Shown here: one piece after another, positions 22,064 to 34,201 of the stretch | Numbering within the stretch: position 1 is the stretch's first letter | Layout: each line of letters begins with the position of its first letter | Source of the DNA: Leptodontidium sp. MPI-SDFR-AT-0119 | Lineage: Eukaryota; Ascomycota; Leotiomycetes; Helotiales; Leptodontidiaceae | Assembly (NCBI GenBank): GCA_020726505.1 | Contig: JAHLEZ010000042.1 | Coordinates: 186,001-250,000 of the forward strand | DNA: 64,000 nt | Direction of reading: 5' to 3' | Notes under the pieces: model-generated | What the model was told of the DNA's origin: nothing | Databases searched by the model: none | The model's input: only the letters and a program-made list of their open reading frames with translations | Program-made: the position numbers and the translations under genes

Positions 22064-22440
22064 GTGAAAGTGGACAATGCTAATCGAACAGCCATTCTCG
22101 ACCAAGAGGGAAAGGTTCTACTTGGGGTTACTGACGTCTTAGGAAAGGAAAACGACGTCTACATAGCCAAGATCAGGTGGCTAAGTAGGAAAGACACAGG
22201 GAAAGCTTACGGATTAATAGTTGTCTATGTCACAAAAGGCAGCGAAGTAGCACGACTATTATAAGACTAATACTTCTATGTCGTAGGAGAGTCGGCTTAC
22301 ACTAGGGTTTTCGAGCCGCGATATGGCCCACAGAAATGCTATAGATGTCAGGAAACAAGGCATAAGGTGTACTCATATACGTAACTATAAGTCTATGCTA
22401 GATACGCTCAAGTGGGACACTATCACAGTAAATGTCAAGT
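22064..22440 (+). pseudogene. ORF1 (Gag-like) zinc-knuckle region, right LINE
   Basis: An open stretch 22064-22261 encodes a basic segment, then a stop, then CYRCQETRHK at about 22337-22366 and a second knuckle YARYAQVGHYHSKC near 22391-22437, in which two cysteines appear changed to tyrosine (TGT to TAT). This is the CCHC nucleic-acid-binding part of a LINE ORF1. Confidence 0.7.
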
Positions 22441-22939
22441 AGTAATACTAAAGTGTATTATATACAGAGGGCCACACGAATTACTTAGCAGGAATTACGG
22501 AATACGTCACAGTTCCTAGGATATATAAAACCTTCTAAATACTTTAATTAAATGTCTAGAAGTAGCGAGAAGTATAATATAGTTTAATAAGTAATGAATA
22601 ACTAAAGGATTATAGAGTATTAGCGATATTTAAGCTATATACGAGGATTATCGACAGCACTCTAGTAACAGTCCCTATAAGACACTTAAACTAGACTAAA
22701 ATAGTGCCCACAGTCTAACGTAAGGAAAAGTGGGCGTTTCGGAGTATACTCTAGATTCAGAAGGACATTGAAGTAGAATAAGTACTAATATAATCATCGG
22801 ACCTCACGGCAGCGGTGTTGCGACTCTTAGACCGGTCGATACTAGTAGTGTCAGTCTATGTTGAACCGCAAGATATAGAGGTATTAAGGGTTGCGATCTA
22901 CGAACTACACTAAGTAATAAGGGAAACACGTAGGAGGAT

Positions 22940-23357
22940 TAGTACCTGAGTGGATGTAGTAATTGCCGGGGATTTTAACTAGTATAATTAATTATAAGGA
23001 GGAGAGGACATCTCACAGGAAAGGCAAGGAGAGGCCGATCTAATTATCGACCTTATAAGTGAGTATACTCTTCGTAACTTACTCTCGAGGGGTACGAAGA
23101 CGTGGCAACGGGGGAATCACGAGTTAATAATTGATTTAGTACTAGCTTCCGAGGAATTAGTAACGTTAGTAGTGAAGTGTATAGTCCACACGACCGAGCA
23201 TAGATCTGATCACAGAGTAATTCAGACGACTTTCGACGTCGCGACTCTAGAACGAGTTATTAAAGTAAGGCTACTTTTCAAGAATACTCCGTGGACTGAC
23301 ATAAAGGCTAGGATTACTACCACTCTTCGCTTCGTTCCATTTAGTGGCAGTGTATAG
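22940..23357 (+). pseudogene. APE-type endonuclease domain, right LINE
   Basis: VVIAGDFN at about 22955-22978 is followed by a TAG codon. KTWQRGNHELIIDLVLAS is at about 23098-23151 and HRSDHRVIQTTFD around 23200-23240. These are the catalytic D-x-N and SDH motifs of LINE endonucleases. Several stops show that ORF2 is dead. Confidence 0.75.
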
Positions 23358-24285
23358 TAATAGGCTAATGAGGTGATGACAGCAGTACTAGAGGCAGTCT
23401 ATACACTTACCCTAAAGGCCAAGTCTTCACTATATATAAAGAGATAGTAGACCACGGACCTCACTTAGCTTCAGTGAGTCTACATATATTAGAGGAACTA
23501 AGTAAGAACTTAACAGCGAATAAGTCATATGTTTTTAAATTTAGAATAATAAGTAAATGACACTATTAAGGAATATTATAATGCCGTTAAGAGGCAGAAA
23601 AAGGCTCACTAAGATGATTTCCTCGTAGATGACATAAACATCTAGTAAGTAGTAAAGTACTTAGATCCTAATAGTAGCGCAGTATTTGACAAGATACCGC
23701 CGTTAACGAGAAGAGACGGATTTACTATAAAGGACAAAACTGAACAAGTAGAAGAACTATTATTAGTGTTCTTTCCCCTACTACTAATGAGGATAAAAGA
23801 TGAAGGATTACGCCCACAGCGAGTTATAGTAGTCATGCCTCCCCTGACGATAAAAGAGGTAGAACGGAGAATTTTTACGGCGAAGTTATAGAAGGCGCCA
23901 GGAGATAATGGGTTACTAGTTATAGTATAGAAGTAAGTATAGCCGGTAGTGAAAGATAAAGTGTTACTCCTCTTCTAGACATCGTTAAATAAAGGGGAGC
24001 TCCCTACGTAATAGAGAAATACTAAGATTATACTACTAAAGAAGCCGAACAAGGGAGACTATATAGTCGCAAAGGCGTGGAGGCCAATCTCGCTACTTTC
24101 TATACTCGGAAAGACACTAGAGTCAGTAGTTGCTGAAAGAATATCACACGTAATAGAGACTTTAGGTCTACTCCTCATAAACCACTTCGGGGCTAAAAAG
24201 AAGCGCTCTATTGAATAGGCACTCCTACTGCTACAAGAACACATCTACAATATATAGAGATTAAAGAAGGTCCTTAGCTTAGTTA

Positions 24286-24640
24286 ACTTCGACGTGAAGG
24301 GCGCATATAATGGGGTGTACAAGGACAAACTGTTATAGAGACTCGTAGCGAGAGGCATCCCGCTAGCTCTAATATAGTAGATTGATGCCTTTTACTTAGA
24401 ACGCACGGCAACTATCTTAGTCAATAGCCATACCTCTTAACAATAGTCACTGCCACAAGTAGGCTTACTATAAGAGTCACTACTTTCGCTAATATTATTC
24501 CTCTTTTTTAATACTGACTTAGTTCAACATAAAGTAAATGTAAATAGGGGAATAATGGCATTTGTGGATGATTATAACGCGTGGGTTACAGGGCCATTAG
24601 TAGAAGCGAACAGAGAGGGTATTCAAGCTATTATCGACAG
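24286..24640 (+). pseudogene. Reverse transcriptase core, right LINE
   Basis: NFDVKGAYNGVYKDKLL marks RT motif A at about 24286-24336, and MAFVDDYNAW at about 24556-24585 is the catalytic FVDD box, still present. Flanking TAG codons replace expected glutamines (for example LPQVGLL*ES). Polymerase motifs are preserved but the frame is broken. Confidence 0.8.
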
Positions 24641-25277
24641 AGTAATAGAATAAGAGAGGCGGAGCGGAGCTACGTTCGAAGGGGACAAGACAGTAATAAT
24701 TCATTTCACTAGGCGGCCGGACTGAACTAGCACTAGACCGTTCACTATTAAAGGTGAAGTAATCGTACTAAAGGAAACGGCTAAGATCTTAGGAGTGATT
24801 ATAAACTCGGGACTCCAGTATGTGTAACACATCAGAAAAGCAACGACTAAGGGCCTTTTGGCCGCCATAGTACTAAAACGACTGCGGCTAGTTTCCCCCT
24901 TAACTATAAGGCAGTTGTTTAGAGTGACAGTAGCACTAGTCGTGGATTACGCCTCGAACGTTTGGATACATACTTGCGGATACAAAAGCATGGCCTTAAT
25001 GAACAGAATACAAAGAGTCAGAGCGTAGGCTATCACAGGAGCTTTCCGAACAGTGGCGACTACAGTTGTAGAAGCCGAGGCTAGTATACGCATAATAGTT
25101 GAGCGGCATGTAAAGAGAGCCACGAAGCTATAGGTTAACTTCCACACGCTACTTAAGACGAACCCGCTCTCGAAACTGAACACTAGAGAACTCCGAAGAT
25201 TTACCTCACTATTACAAAGGATAGCTCGCGCGCACTAAAACACACTAATAGACAAGATGGAAGTCATTTAGCCGTAT

Positions 25278-25598
25278 ATGATAGCTCTGTGGGAGGAACG
25301 ACTCCCGTCTATAATTAACCTTGGAGCAGAGGAGGCTATAGACGCTACGAATTCCATTTGCGGTATACGAATTACGATAAGCTCATCCGCGAGGAAAAGG
25401 AGAGTTGGGATGGGAGGAGCTATCCACGACACCCTCGGCATTGTAACGGGTAGAGAGCCGATTATATACTTAACTACCTTAAGAGTAAGAACAAAACATA
25501 ACCTATATATAGCTGAACTCGCCGTAATTGCTATAGTAATAGAACAACTCCCACTACATCTAGTGGGAAGACAGGTCACTATTGTCACTAGTAACTAA
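25278..25598 (+). pseudogene. RNase H domain, right LINE
   Basis: A 106-codon open stretch that aligns with the RNase H region of fungal LINE ORF2 (IYTDGS-like start changed; AELAVIAIVIEQL in the middle). The antisense strand of the same stretch is also open, a by-product of RIP-biased composition. Confidence 0.6.
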
Positions 25599-26602
25599 GG
25601 GGCCCTCCTAGTAACAAGTCAACTAAAACATTAATTAGGGCAAGCTAGTATTAAAAAGATCTACGAGTCAATTAGTAGACTCAGAAAAGGGGGAAATTCT
25701 GTCTTTATAATGTGGATCCCATCTCAGGGGAGCTTCGAACTAGGCGGCAGAGCAAAGGAAGTAGCACGAAAAGCCACCGAGCTAGGTCAAACATTATAAA
25801 GACAATATTCATAAGCTAAGTCTACTATTATAAACAACGCTATAGCGAAAGAGGAAACAAGGACTATACTAGACGGAGTAGGAAAGTACTCGAAAGAAAT
25901 AGACACAGTATTACTAAGTAAGTACACTCGTATCCTTTACGACAGTCTCAAGCGGAAAGAAGCAAGCGTATTAGTACAACTCTAAACGGGAATGGCACGA
26001 CTCAATAGATACCTCCATTAGATTAGAGTAACGGAATCAGACTAATACTAATGCGGCCAAGTAAGGGAAACGGTTAAGCACTTTCTCTTCTGATACACGA
26101 AATGGGATGTATACCGAACGTAAATGCTAGTATAGACAGTCACAAGAAGAGGTAATCTCTCCTTCTACTTAGGGGGGAAATCCCCATCTGACCTAGAGAA
26201 ATGGACACTAAATATAGACGCGGTTCGAGCAACGATCAAGTTCGCTATTGCCATAGGACGACTGGATATAGAGGTAGAACAGGCAGCTAACACTCTATAA
26301 CTGTAAATCCTATCTCATTCTCTCACCCCGACTAACCCTTAACACCCCTCGTATCCCTAGTAGGTCTCGCTTCAGTCGCCGACGATAGGACATTAAACAC
26401 TTAGAGGAATGATCTTCAAGCTCACTTGCTACTAACCACACACGAGACCTCGTTTAATTAGGGCAATTACTGAAAGTGGAAAACACTAGAAGAGGCATTT
26501 CTGTATAGGCTTCAGGAGGTCATGGAAACACTAAACGAAGTGGATTATGTAATATAGACTAAGGCCCTTTAGGTTTAGAACCGGGCGAATCAACTTCATC
26601 AT

Positions 26603-26612
26603 TGAGCCGATA
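26603..26612. repeat. Target-site duplication of the right LINE, outer copy
   Basis: TGAGCCGATA, as at 21060-21069. Confidence 0.8.
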
Positions 26613-26681
26613 CACATGCAAATCTATATCCTACTTGTACCAGCGCAGTTTAAGAGCAGAGACTTGGCTATAACAACAAGA

Positions 26682-27519
26682 TCACAAGGGATGGAATGAA
26701 GGTCCAGATGTCCCAGTCACGAAGAATACGATCCACCGGCGCAACGGCATATATTCTGCCACTCTCCCAACGGACCGATCACATACTACCTTCATGTCCT
26801 TAACACTTTCCAAAAGATCCTCCTTTCCAAATCCAGCGAACCATGACAAGTTCACTTGGAAAGTGTGCCGACAAGCCATGGTTCACCTCGCCTTTACAGC
26901 TCCATAATGCTGGATGATGCCTTGCTTCAGACCAATCACACGGCGCTGTTGCGCCCACATATCTCCAACCAAATCAGAAACCAGTGTTCGGACCTGCTTC
27001 TCTATGTCCCAAAAACCCTGCTCAAAAAGTCTGCGCGTTTGAGCGACTGGCAGCGTTTCGAGTTCTCCCTTTATAAGCAATTCAAAAATCAGTGTGCGAT
27101 GTTGGGTCTCTATTCGCCCGAGAATAGCCTCCGTCGTAAGTTGGCTGCTCTGCAGACCTTGATAGAGCATATCGAGGCTCTTTACCAGGGACGTTCGCAG
27201 CGTTTTATCATTGACCATATCCGTGTACTCTGCGCACCTGCGTTTCTTTCGTTTCTGTGGAGGTAGCCCCTCATCAGAGATGACGTTCAACTGATCTGAT
27301 TCAAATCAGGTCCATGGTTCCTGTACGCAACACGTGGAACTCACCAGCGCCTTCCTTGGTTGGTCCTCTCAAGCCTCTCTTAAGACGGTTCGTCCCTGAT
27401 CCTCTGCTAAGAGGGGTGGCCCCATCCTCGCTGTGCTCAAGTGTCGCACTCGAAGCTGCACTTGATGATGCCGACTCTGTCTTTTCCACGCGAGTGCGAT
27501 TGCGGAGTTGGTATGGCAT
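26682..27519 (-). CDS. Hypothetical spliced gene, 195 aa with in-frame TGA and readable extension
   Basis: Exon 1 is 27519-27345 (ATG, MPYQLRNRTRVEKTESASSS). A 49-nt intron 27344-27296 (GTGAGT...AATCAG, phase 1) is followed by exon 2, 27295-26883, ending HYGAVKAR then TGA. The joined codon GAT restores DQLNVISDEG. The same frame stays open past the TGA for 66 further codons (TMACRHTFQVNL... to 26682), so the TGA may derive from CGA by C-to-T change, or the two parts are separate. A basic KKRRCAEYT patch suggests nuclear localisation. A Ser-rich N-terminus and a helical middle are visible. No family recognised. It lies just outside the right LINE's target site. Confidence 0.55.
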
Positions 27520-27979
27520 TGCGGTAGGGTTTGAGTGCGTAAAACTGGGACCGAGAGTAGATGTTGATCTGGTGGTGATGAGAAGGTCGATCTTGCTAGC
27601 GAGTCCAAGAGGGGGAAAGGCTCATTTATAATGGCAGAGGGGGTGCCGCCCACCACACCCCTTCGCAGATTACACCCCCCCCCCCCCCAAAAAATCCGAG
27701 CGATGCTGTACGGAGCTTGATTACGTAGACATGTTCCAATGGTGTTCATGAGCCAGGTTCGTTCTCCCCTCCCCATTGTACGAAAGATTCCAGAAAATTA
27801 CTAAGACGACAATGCAGGCATCAAGGTGAGAAATGTGTCCTTGGATTCACTACATATTACGATTCTTTGAGATACCCATTACCCAAAAGTGATTGAAACC
27901 CAGAGGAACGAAAGATGACCTATATTTGCAATCTGGTAGACTTTCCAGAGTCCATTTCAAACACTACACACCCTTCCCC
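27520..27979. other. Intergenic, with a 14-C run
   Basis: Presumed upstream region of the minus-strand hypothetical gene. A homopolymer run of about 14 C lies at 27675-27688. Nothing else recognised. Confidence 0.4.
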
Positions 27980-28745
<766 letters not shown>

Positions 28746-29111
28746 GAGAGATGTGTCAGGTCCTCGCTTCCGAGTCTGGTGATTGTGTTTTTGTGGTGGA
28801 GAAAGATATTCTAGTGTATCATATATGGATCAGCACACTGCTAGTCTGTCGAGGAATAATGGCCAAACCAACCTCGTTGAACTTGTGCTCTTGAAAGTAC
28901 CAGCGGCGATGCCTTGTCAAAAACCGAAGTTGGCACACGTGTATGTGAGGTCGTTCCAACAGGTTGTGAAGGTTGAGGGTAAAAACTTCACAAACAGCGA
29001 GAACGTAATTTTTGGAATTGAAGAACGAAAACCGCATCTAGCAGCTCTCCTTTTGAACAGTTGAGACGCCTAAGCCTTTGCGCATTGCCCAGTGTGACAT
29101 AGGCAGTAACT

Positions 29112-29980
29112 ATGGCGACAACGTGGCCTCAAGTGGCAGCATGGCCCAACGACCCCCGAGAGCATGCTGCATACCTCAGCGATTACCTCAGGAAAGCACT
29201 CGTCTGTATTGACTCCGCCGAAGACCAGCCGGTGCCGAAACCTCTTGTCAAGACTATGATCGCAGCCATGAGCGTCCTGATTTCCAGGTTCCAGAATACC
29301 CCTGACCTCAACGCCGTCGTCCAAGCCATTACAACTATCCAGAGCGACCTCAAAACAACAGCAGAAACGGTACAGTCCACGGCGATCAAAGTTCAGCAGA
29401 ATACAATAACGCAGCAGCACATGGCTACGCTGAGCCAGGAGACCAATCAAGCCGTGAAGGAAGCTGCCGAGACACAACGAATAACCACCGGACTTCTGCA
29501 AGAGATGAACGACATAGCCAAAGCGATAAATGATACGACCAAGACGACGAATGATATGGTGAAAGTTGTGCAGTGCGCTCCGCCTTCTAAGGCTTCATAC
29601 GCGTCGGTATTGAGTAGCAATGCGGCTCCTCTTAGCAGACCAATCACAATATCTACTCAGACATCATCGTTCATTCAAGCACAACGTGAGATCATCGTGA
29701 AGATTACAGACACAACCACTATCGAGAGCCTCCGAGCCAAGAGCCCCAGAAACTTACAGAGCCACGTTGACAGAGCGATTGAACAGAGCAGGAATAAACA
29801 CATTGAACGGATCCGCATTGCATCAGCTAACCAACTAAAAAGCGGAGACCTTAGCATCAAGACGTCAAACAGAAACGATACACAGGCCGTGAAACAATTC
29901 GCAAACGACTGGATAAACCGGATTGGAAGAGGCACAAGTATACGGCTGCCGACATATGGAATTCTGGCGCACGGTATAAG
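29112..29980 (+). pseudogene. LINE ORF1 (Gag-like), truncated
   Basis: ATG 29112 opens MATTWPQVAAWPNDPREHAA. A long helical, probably coiled-coil region (about residues 70-160) is followed by KASYASVLSSN and an RRM-like segment (REIIVKITDTTTIESLRAKS), the usual plan of Tad-clade ORF1. The expected zinc knuckles are missing because the frame runs at 29981 into the terminal repeat of the decayed hAT. The last 24 codons to 30053 are hAT sequence. The 5' part, 28750-29111, may be its 5' UTR. Confidence 0.75.
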
Positions 29981-32900
29981 CAGCGCTTCAGATTTCCCCT
30001 CCTCTTCCGTGCCCCTCCTATCCTTCCTCGCTCCTATCCACTCCTATCTATGATTAATCTCGGCTTTCCTATCCCTTTCCTTTCCAAGCTCCCGGATCTT
30101 CCTATCCTATCCCAGAAGTAGGATAGGAAAGGAAAGGAAGGCTATTTTAAGGTATGATTTTATAGTATTGTGGGTCTTAGATTTAGTGCCGGTTGGGTCG
30201 CCACGGCTAGTGAATTCCCGGAAACGAGTACTTAAAATTAAAGGATTCACATACTACGTAACTGCTGCGAGCATTACCTTTTTCCTACCTTTAGTGGTCC
30301 CTTTAGTGTGACTGGCATTACTTATAACACTGCCATTTTTATTCGAAATAAATTATTTTTAAAGCTTTTTGGCTTACTATAGCTTCCTAAGGTCCAATTG
30401 AAATCCCCGATAGTAATAAGAGTGTTCTCTCAGATCTTACCGGCCAAACCCCGACTTTTCAAGGCTCTAGCGAAATCCTAGCTTTGGAAGCGTTTACTCG
30501 ACTTGCTGACGATATAATATATATAGTTATGTTCCATGGACTACCCTCTACTTTACGGATAAAAATCAAGGGGATAAACTACGTTAAAGTAGATGGACTA
30601 GATACTAAATCTAGCAAGAAGAAGGCCTAGTACTAGGGGGATTAAGGAATTGAGTTGATTCGGGTTACTTAAGGTGTATTGCTATTATTATAAACCTTTT
30701 GATTTTATTAACTTTTTTACCTTATAGGGCGAGACTCTAATGGCTAATGCCTTCGCAATAGGCTTTACTAGAAGTGCGTACATTGCAATGAGGTCTAATC
30801 GAAGACTGCCAACGCCAAGAATAAGGAGGGCCATCTATAGAGGGTTCACAGTATTACTTAATAAGGGAGAAGGACACCCTTAAACTCGATGGACTATTAT
30901 ATAAAGAAGCAAGCCGCCGCTAGTAGTACTACGCCCTCAATTGAGTCTATACTGTGTACGGTAGAGAAATTTACGAGTCTTACTCATTGAGTTGTCTTAG
31001 ATCCTTTCAGGACTGCTTTAATCACGTTCCTTGTTATCTACTAACTACTGTTTGCCTTTGTTGTTAACACGCTCTTTGTCGAGTTCTTGAAGGTCTTATA
31101 CCCGGCTATTGAGACCCTTATCTCGAAGGCCGGCGATACTATAAGGGGATAGGTTCTAGACGCGTATAAGGCGCGGAAACAAGATCTAATCGAAGAGCTA
31201 CATCGTATGAAGGGGATAGTACACTTTTCCTTTGATTTATGGACTTCTCCTAACCATCTAGCCATCTTAGGAATCGTTGCCTATTATATTGATCTATATA
31301 GTAGATACTAGTCGGTAAGCACTTTCCCCGCAATGGATCACACATTCCGTTATGTTTTCAATTGACTAATGCTTTTCAAATAAAAAAGTTATTATATTGT
31401 GGAGAAATCTGGATATATGTAGCACATCGCTAATTTACTACTTATAGACACTTATTGTTATGCGCCAACTTTATAGCGCCTATATTAGTGAGAACTAAGC
31501 AGAGGTTCTTATTGAGGTTATTAAGGAATACGGCTTATAAGAACGCGTTAGTTACTTTGTCACGGATAACGCAAGTAATAACGACGTTGCCATCGACTAA
31601 ATTCTCTCCCATTTCTTCCCGAATATGACAATAGCCAAGAGAAAGGCTAGGAGGCTCCGGTGCTTAGGGCATGTGATTAATTTATCCGCGAAGGCCTTCT
31701 TTTACGGTACCGAATTTGACGCTTTTGAGAGAGATGCTAACTAATGGAGGGAACGGTCTGAGCTAGTCAAAGAGCTACAGCTTTAGAGGAAGAGAGGGCC
31801 TATTAGTAAGCTCTATAACGTTGTTACTTTTATCTGCCGTACCCCGCAACGGCGTGAGAGATTTAAGAAGATACGCCCATTTGTGGATACTGAGGACTTA
31901 GCCTATAACGACCTTCAGCTAGTTATAGATAATGCAACTAGATGGAACTCCCTTTATATTATGATAAAGAGAGCTCTTAAGCTACGGCCACGGATTACGG
32001 AGTTTTGTGATGAGAATAAGACGGCTACTCACGGTAACTTATAAAGGGCTCCTACAAATGATAAAGAGAAAGAGTAGCTCTTGTCACATGACACCTTAAC
32101 ACTTGACGACTGGGACACTCTTAAGGAGACTATAGTAATCTTATAGCTATTCGTGGACTGTACGATTTATTCTTAAGGTGCTGGCAAAAGACAAGCCTCC
32201 GATCAGGGCGTTCTCTCTGATTATATAGTTGTCTTAAACGACTTACTTAGTCATATGAGAGAAGTAAGGGATGACTTTACTCAACGGGCCGCTAATCCTA
32301 ATCTTGCCTCTACTTACGTTAATGAGCTGAAATCCTGCGTTATTAACGCTTGGACTAAGCTAGACGAGTACTTTAATATTGTCAATGAGACTCTAGTAGT
32401 ATACGTATCTGTCGTTACTTAACCACAAAGCGGATAGTACTACTTTACTGAGACTTGGAAAGATGTCGCTAACCACCGAGATACTCACAGGCCACGATCT
32501 TAGATCCCTAACGTTAAGAAGTCTTTAGATTCACTCTGGGATGAGTACAAATACCTCCTATTAGACTATAGAGAGCTTTCTTTAGTTCTATAAAGAAGAG
32601 AAAAGGAGCCTAATCGAGTCCAGAGAGCCTCCGATATGACACAATCCTTCGCCTAGCGCCCACGTGATGAGCTAGCTCAATGGATTGAAGATGGGCTATT
32701 TAAGCTTAATGAGGGTACTACTCTAGCTCAATTCTGGCTTTCAAAGCTATCAAAGAGCTCTACGTACAGGCTTGCCCGAATGGGACTGGATATGTGCTCA
32801 ATACCGGCCATGTCAGCGGAATGTGAGAGGGTCTTCTCCTAGACCAAGCTTCTTCTTACTAGCCAAAGACAGGGCCTCAAGATTGATATTATTAAGGCTA

Positions 32901-33368
32901 CGTAGTGTTTGAGAGCTTGGTTGATAAGTGACAATAAGAGAAGAAAGGGTGGGCAGGTGCTTTGGCAAGAACAGGATCCTTAGATAACTCTAGAGGTAAT
33001 TTGACTGGTTTGAAACAAGCCTCTAAATCGGTCCTGAAAGCAGGCTAGTAGGTGACATTAGGGTGAACATTGTTCACTCTGATCTAAGGGCTCTGATTAG
33101 TTACCGCTGTAAGAGTTTTGTGAATAGTATTAAAATTGCCTATTTGGGGCTAAACATTTGTGTTAGTGTGAATGCGGGCGATTTTTTATTATTATGACTT
33201 AGTAGTCTTGGCTATCCTTCCTCTTCCTAGCCTTTGAAATCAACTTTCCTATCCTCTCTTATCCTTGATAATCTATAACTTTCTTATCCCCTTCCTTTCT
33301 AGAGATTTAGACTTTCCTTTCCACTCTAAGGGTAGAGGAAAGGAAAGGAGGGGAAATCTGAAGCGCTG
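29981..33368 (+). mobile_element. RIP-decayed hAT transposon (hAT-A)
   Basis: About 3.4 kb with terminal inverted repeats: CAGCGCTTCAGATTTCCCCT at the left end and its complement ending AAATCTGAAGCGCTG at 33368. Subterminal regions are rich in CCTTTCC/GGAAAGG repeats, typical of hAT binding arrays. The transposase inside is recognisable but full of stops. The expected 8-bp target duplication is absent: GGTATAAG is on the left and GATTTGCT on the right. Confidence 0.85.
30700..32990 (+). pseudogene. hAT-A transposase relic
   Basis: Recognisable pieces in order: HFSFDLWTSPNHLAILGIV around 31222-31280 (first catalytic D region); LRCLGHVINLSAKAFFYG around 31660-31715; LQLVIDNATRWNSLYIMIKR around 31915-31975; and near 32800 CSIPAMSAECERVFS, the C-terminal dimerisation signature of hAT enzymes. 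Between them many TAG and TAA codons interrupt. It is not the same family as the hAT at 61.2 kb, but has the same domain plan. Confidence 0.75.
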
Positions 33369-33600
33369 GATTTGCTGTCGATTCCTGCCATGTCAGCAGA
33401 TCCTAAACGCCTCTAGTCTAGTGCTAAACTGACAGTTAAGTTAGTGATCGACGCGGTAGAGTTACAGTGAGAACTCTACAGGCTATTGAGTGCTTGAAAT
33501 CGTGGCTCGGCGTAGAGATCGCTATCGACGACAACGTGGAGGACGAAGACGAATTGGGAGACAAAGCAGACGATTTGGGCAACGTGGAGGCTACAATTTG
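33369..33600 (+). pseudogene. Fragment of another hAT transposase C-terminus (hAT-B)
   Basis: Directly after hAT-A, the plus strand reads DLLSIPAMSADPKR, a TAG, then SSAKLT, and after further damage LQAIECLKSWL-like sequence at about 33475-33512. This is a Restless-like hAT C-terminus. Only about 80 codons survive and the upstream part of this gene is not on the other side of hAT-A. Confidence 0.55.
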
Positions 33601-33624
33601 AGGGTATATTGGTTATATTGGCAA

Positions 33625-33730
33625 TATATTGGTCCAACAATACGATATGAAGCTCCAACGATACGGTCGATACGATACAGGAGGCCTCATATCGCAATAA
33701 TATCGTTGACCTCCATATTGGACCAATATA
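33625..33730. repeat. 106-bp hairpin repeat, MITE-like
   Basis: TATATTGGTCCAA at 33625-33637 pairs perfectly with TTGGACCAATATA at 33718-33730. Partial pairing continues inward (CCAACGAT with ATCGTTG). It has the size and AT-rich form of a MITE. It marks where the adjacent pogo relic ends. Confidence 0.55.
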
Positions 33731-33775
33731 TATCGTTCCATATTGTCCCCCACACTGTGCCAGAATATCCAGTTT

Positions 33776-34201
33776 TTAGAACCAAGGCCATATAACTTCA
33801 GACCGAGCGCAATTGACACGTACAGAATCGACATATATCTGCTTCTTAGTCTTAAGAACAGGATTACGAGCCAAAAATCGAGTCATCCAGTGTTTTCCGA
33901 GTGGTTTGTGGTCCCCTTGAAGAGCTAGAAGCCTCTCTCCAAAAACCCGAATCTGTACGTGCGTAACTCCATGGCCAAGAGCCTCTTGATTCAAAATTCA
34001 ATTAGTCAATCGTTCCTCTACGACTGTAGGTAGTCTTTGCAAGTGACTAGCAGCCTCTTGACGTGGTTGAGTCGTGGTGTTGCGGTGACGGAGTGTAGAC
34101 CTCGGAATACCCCACTCAAGGGATGCCTTTCGTACTGACTTGCCATTTGCAATCTCTTCAAGCACACACATGACATCATACTCAGTATATTGATGCTTCA
34201 T
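33776..34201 (-). pseudogene. Pogo-type transposase N-terminus, decayed and truncated
   Basis: ATG 34201: MKHQYTEYDVMCVLEEIANG with GIPRSTLRHR is a psq-type helix-turn-helix. It is followed by a CENP-B-type segment (VQIRVFGERLLALQG, HWMTRFLARNPVL). An in-frame TGA at 34000-33998 replaces the expected tryptophan (NWILNQEA), a G-to-A change. The frame ends near 33776 and nothing of the DDE core remains; the hairpin repeat lies immediately beyond. Confidence 0.75.

Larger units (their letters stand above)
21070..26602 (+). mobile_element. Full-length Tad-clade LINE, RIP-mutated (right arm of inverted pair)
   Basis: A 5.5-kb non-LTR element on the plus strand with TGAGCCGATA duplicated at both ends. 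Its 5' end has about 14 bases (TAGAACATCGGACT) before the first base shared with the left copy. Gag-like, endonuclease, RT and RNase H regions are all recognisable but interrupted by TAG and TAA codons where CAG and CAA are expected. The 3' end is CAACTTCATCAT with no long tail. Confidence 0.93.

Noticed and set aside
15451..26602. Inverted duplication or assembly mirror artefact
   Set aside because: The arms differ at many positions, and each has its own target duplication with unique DNA in the middle. An artefact would be identical and lack these.
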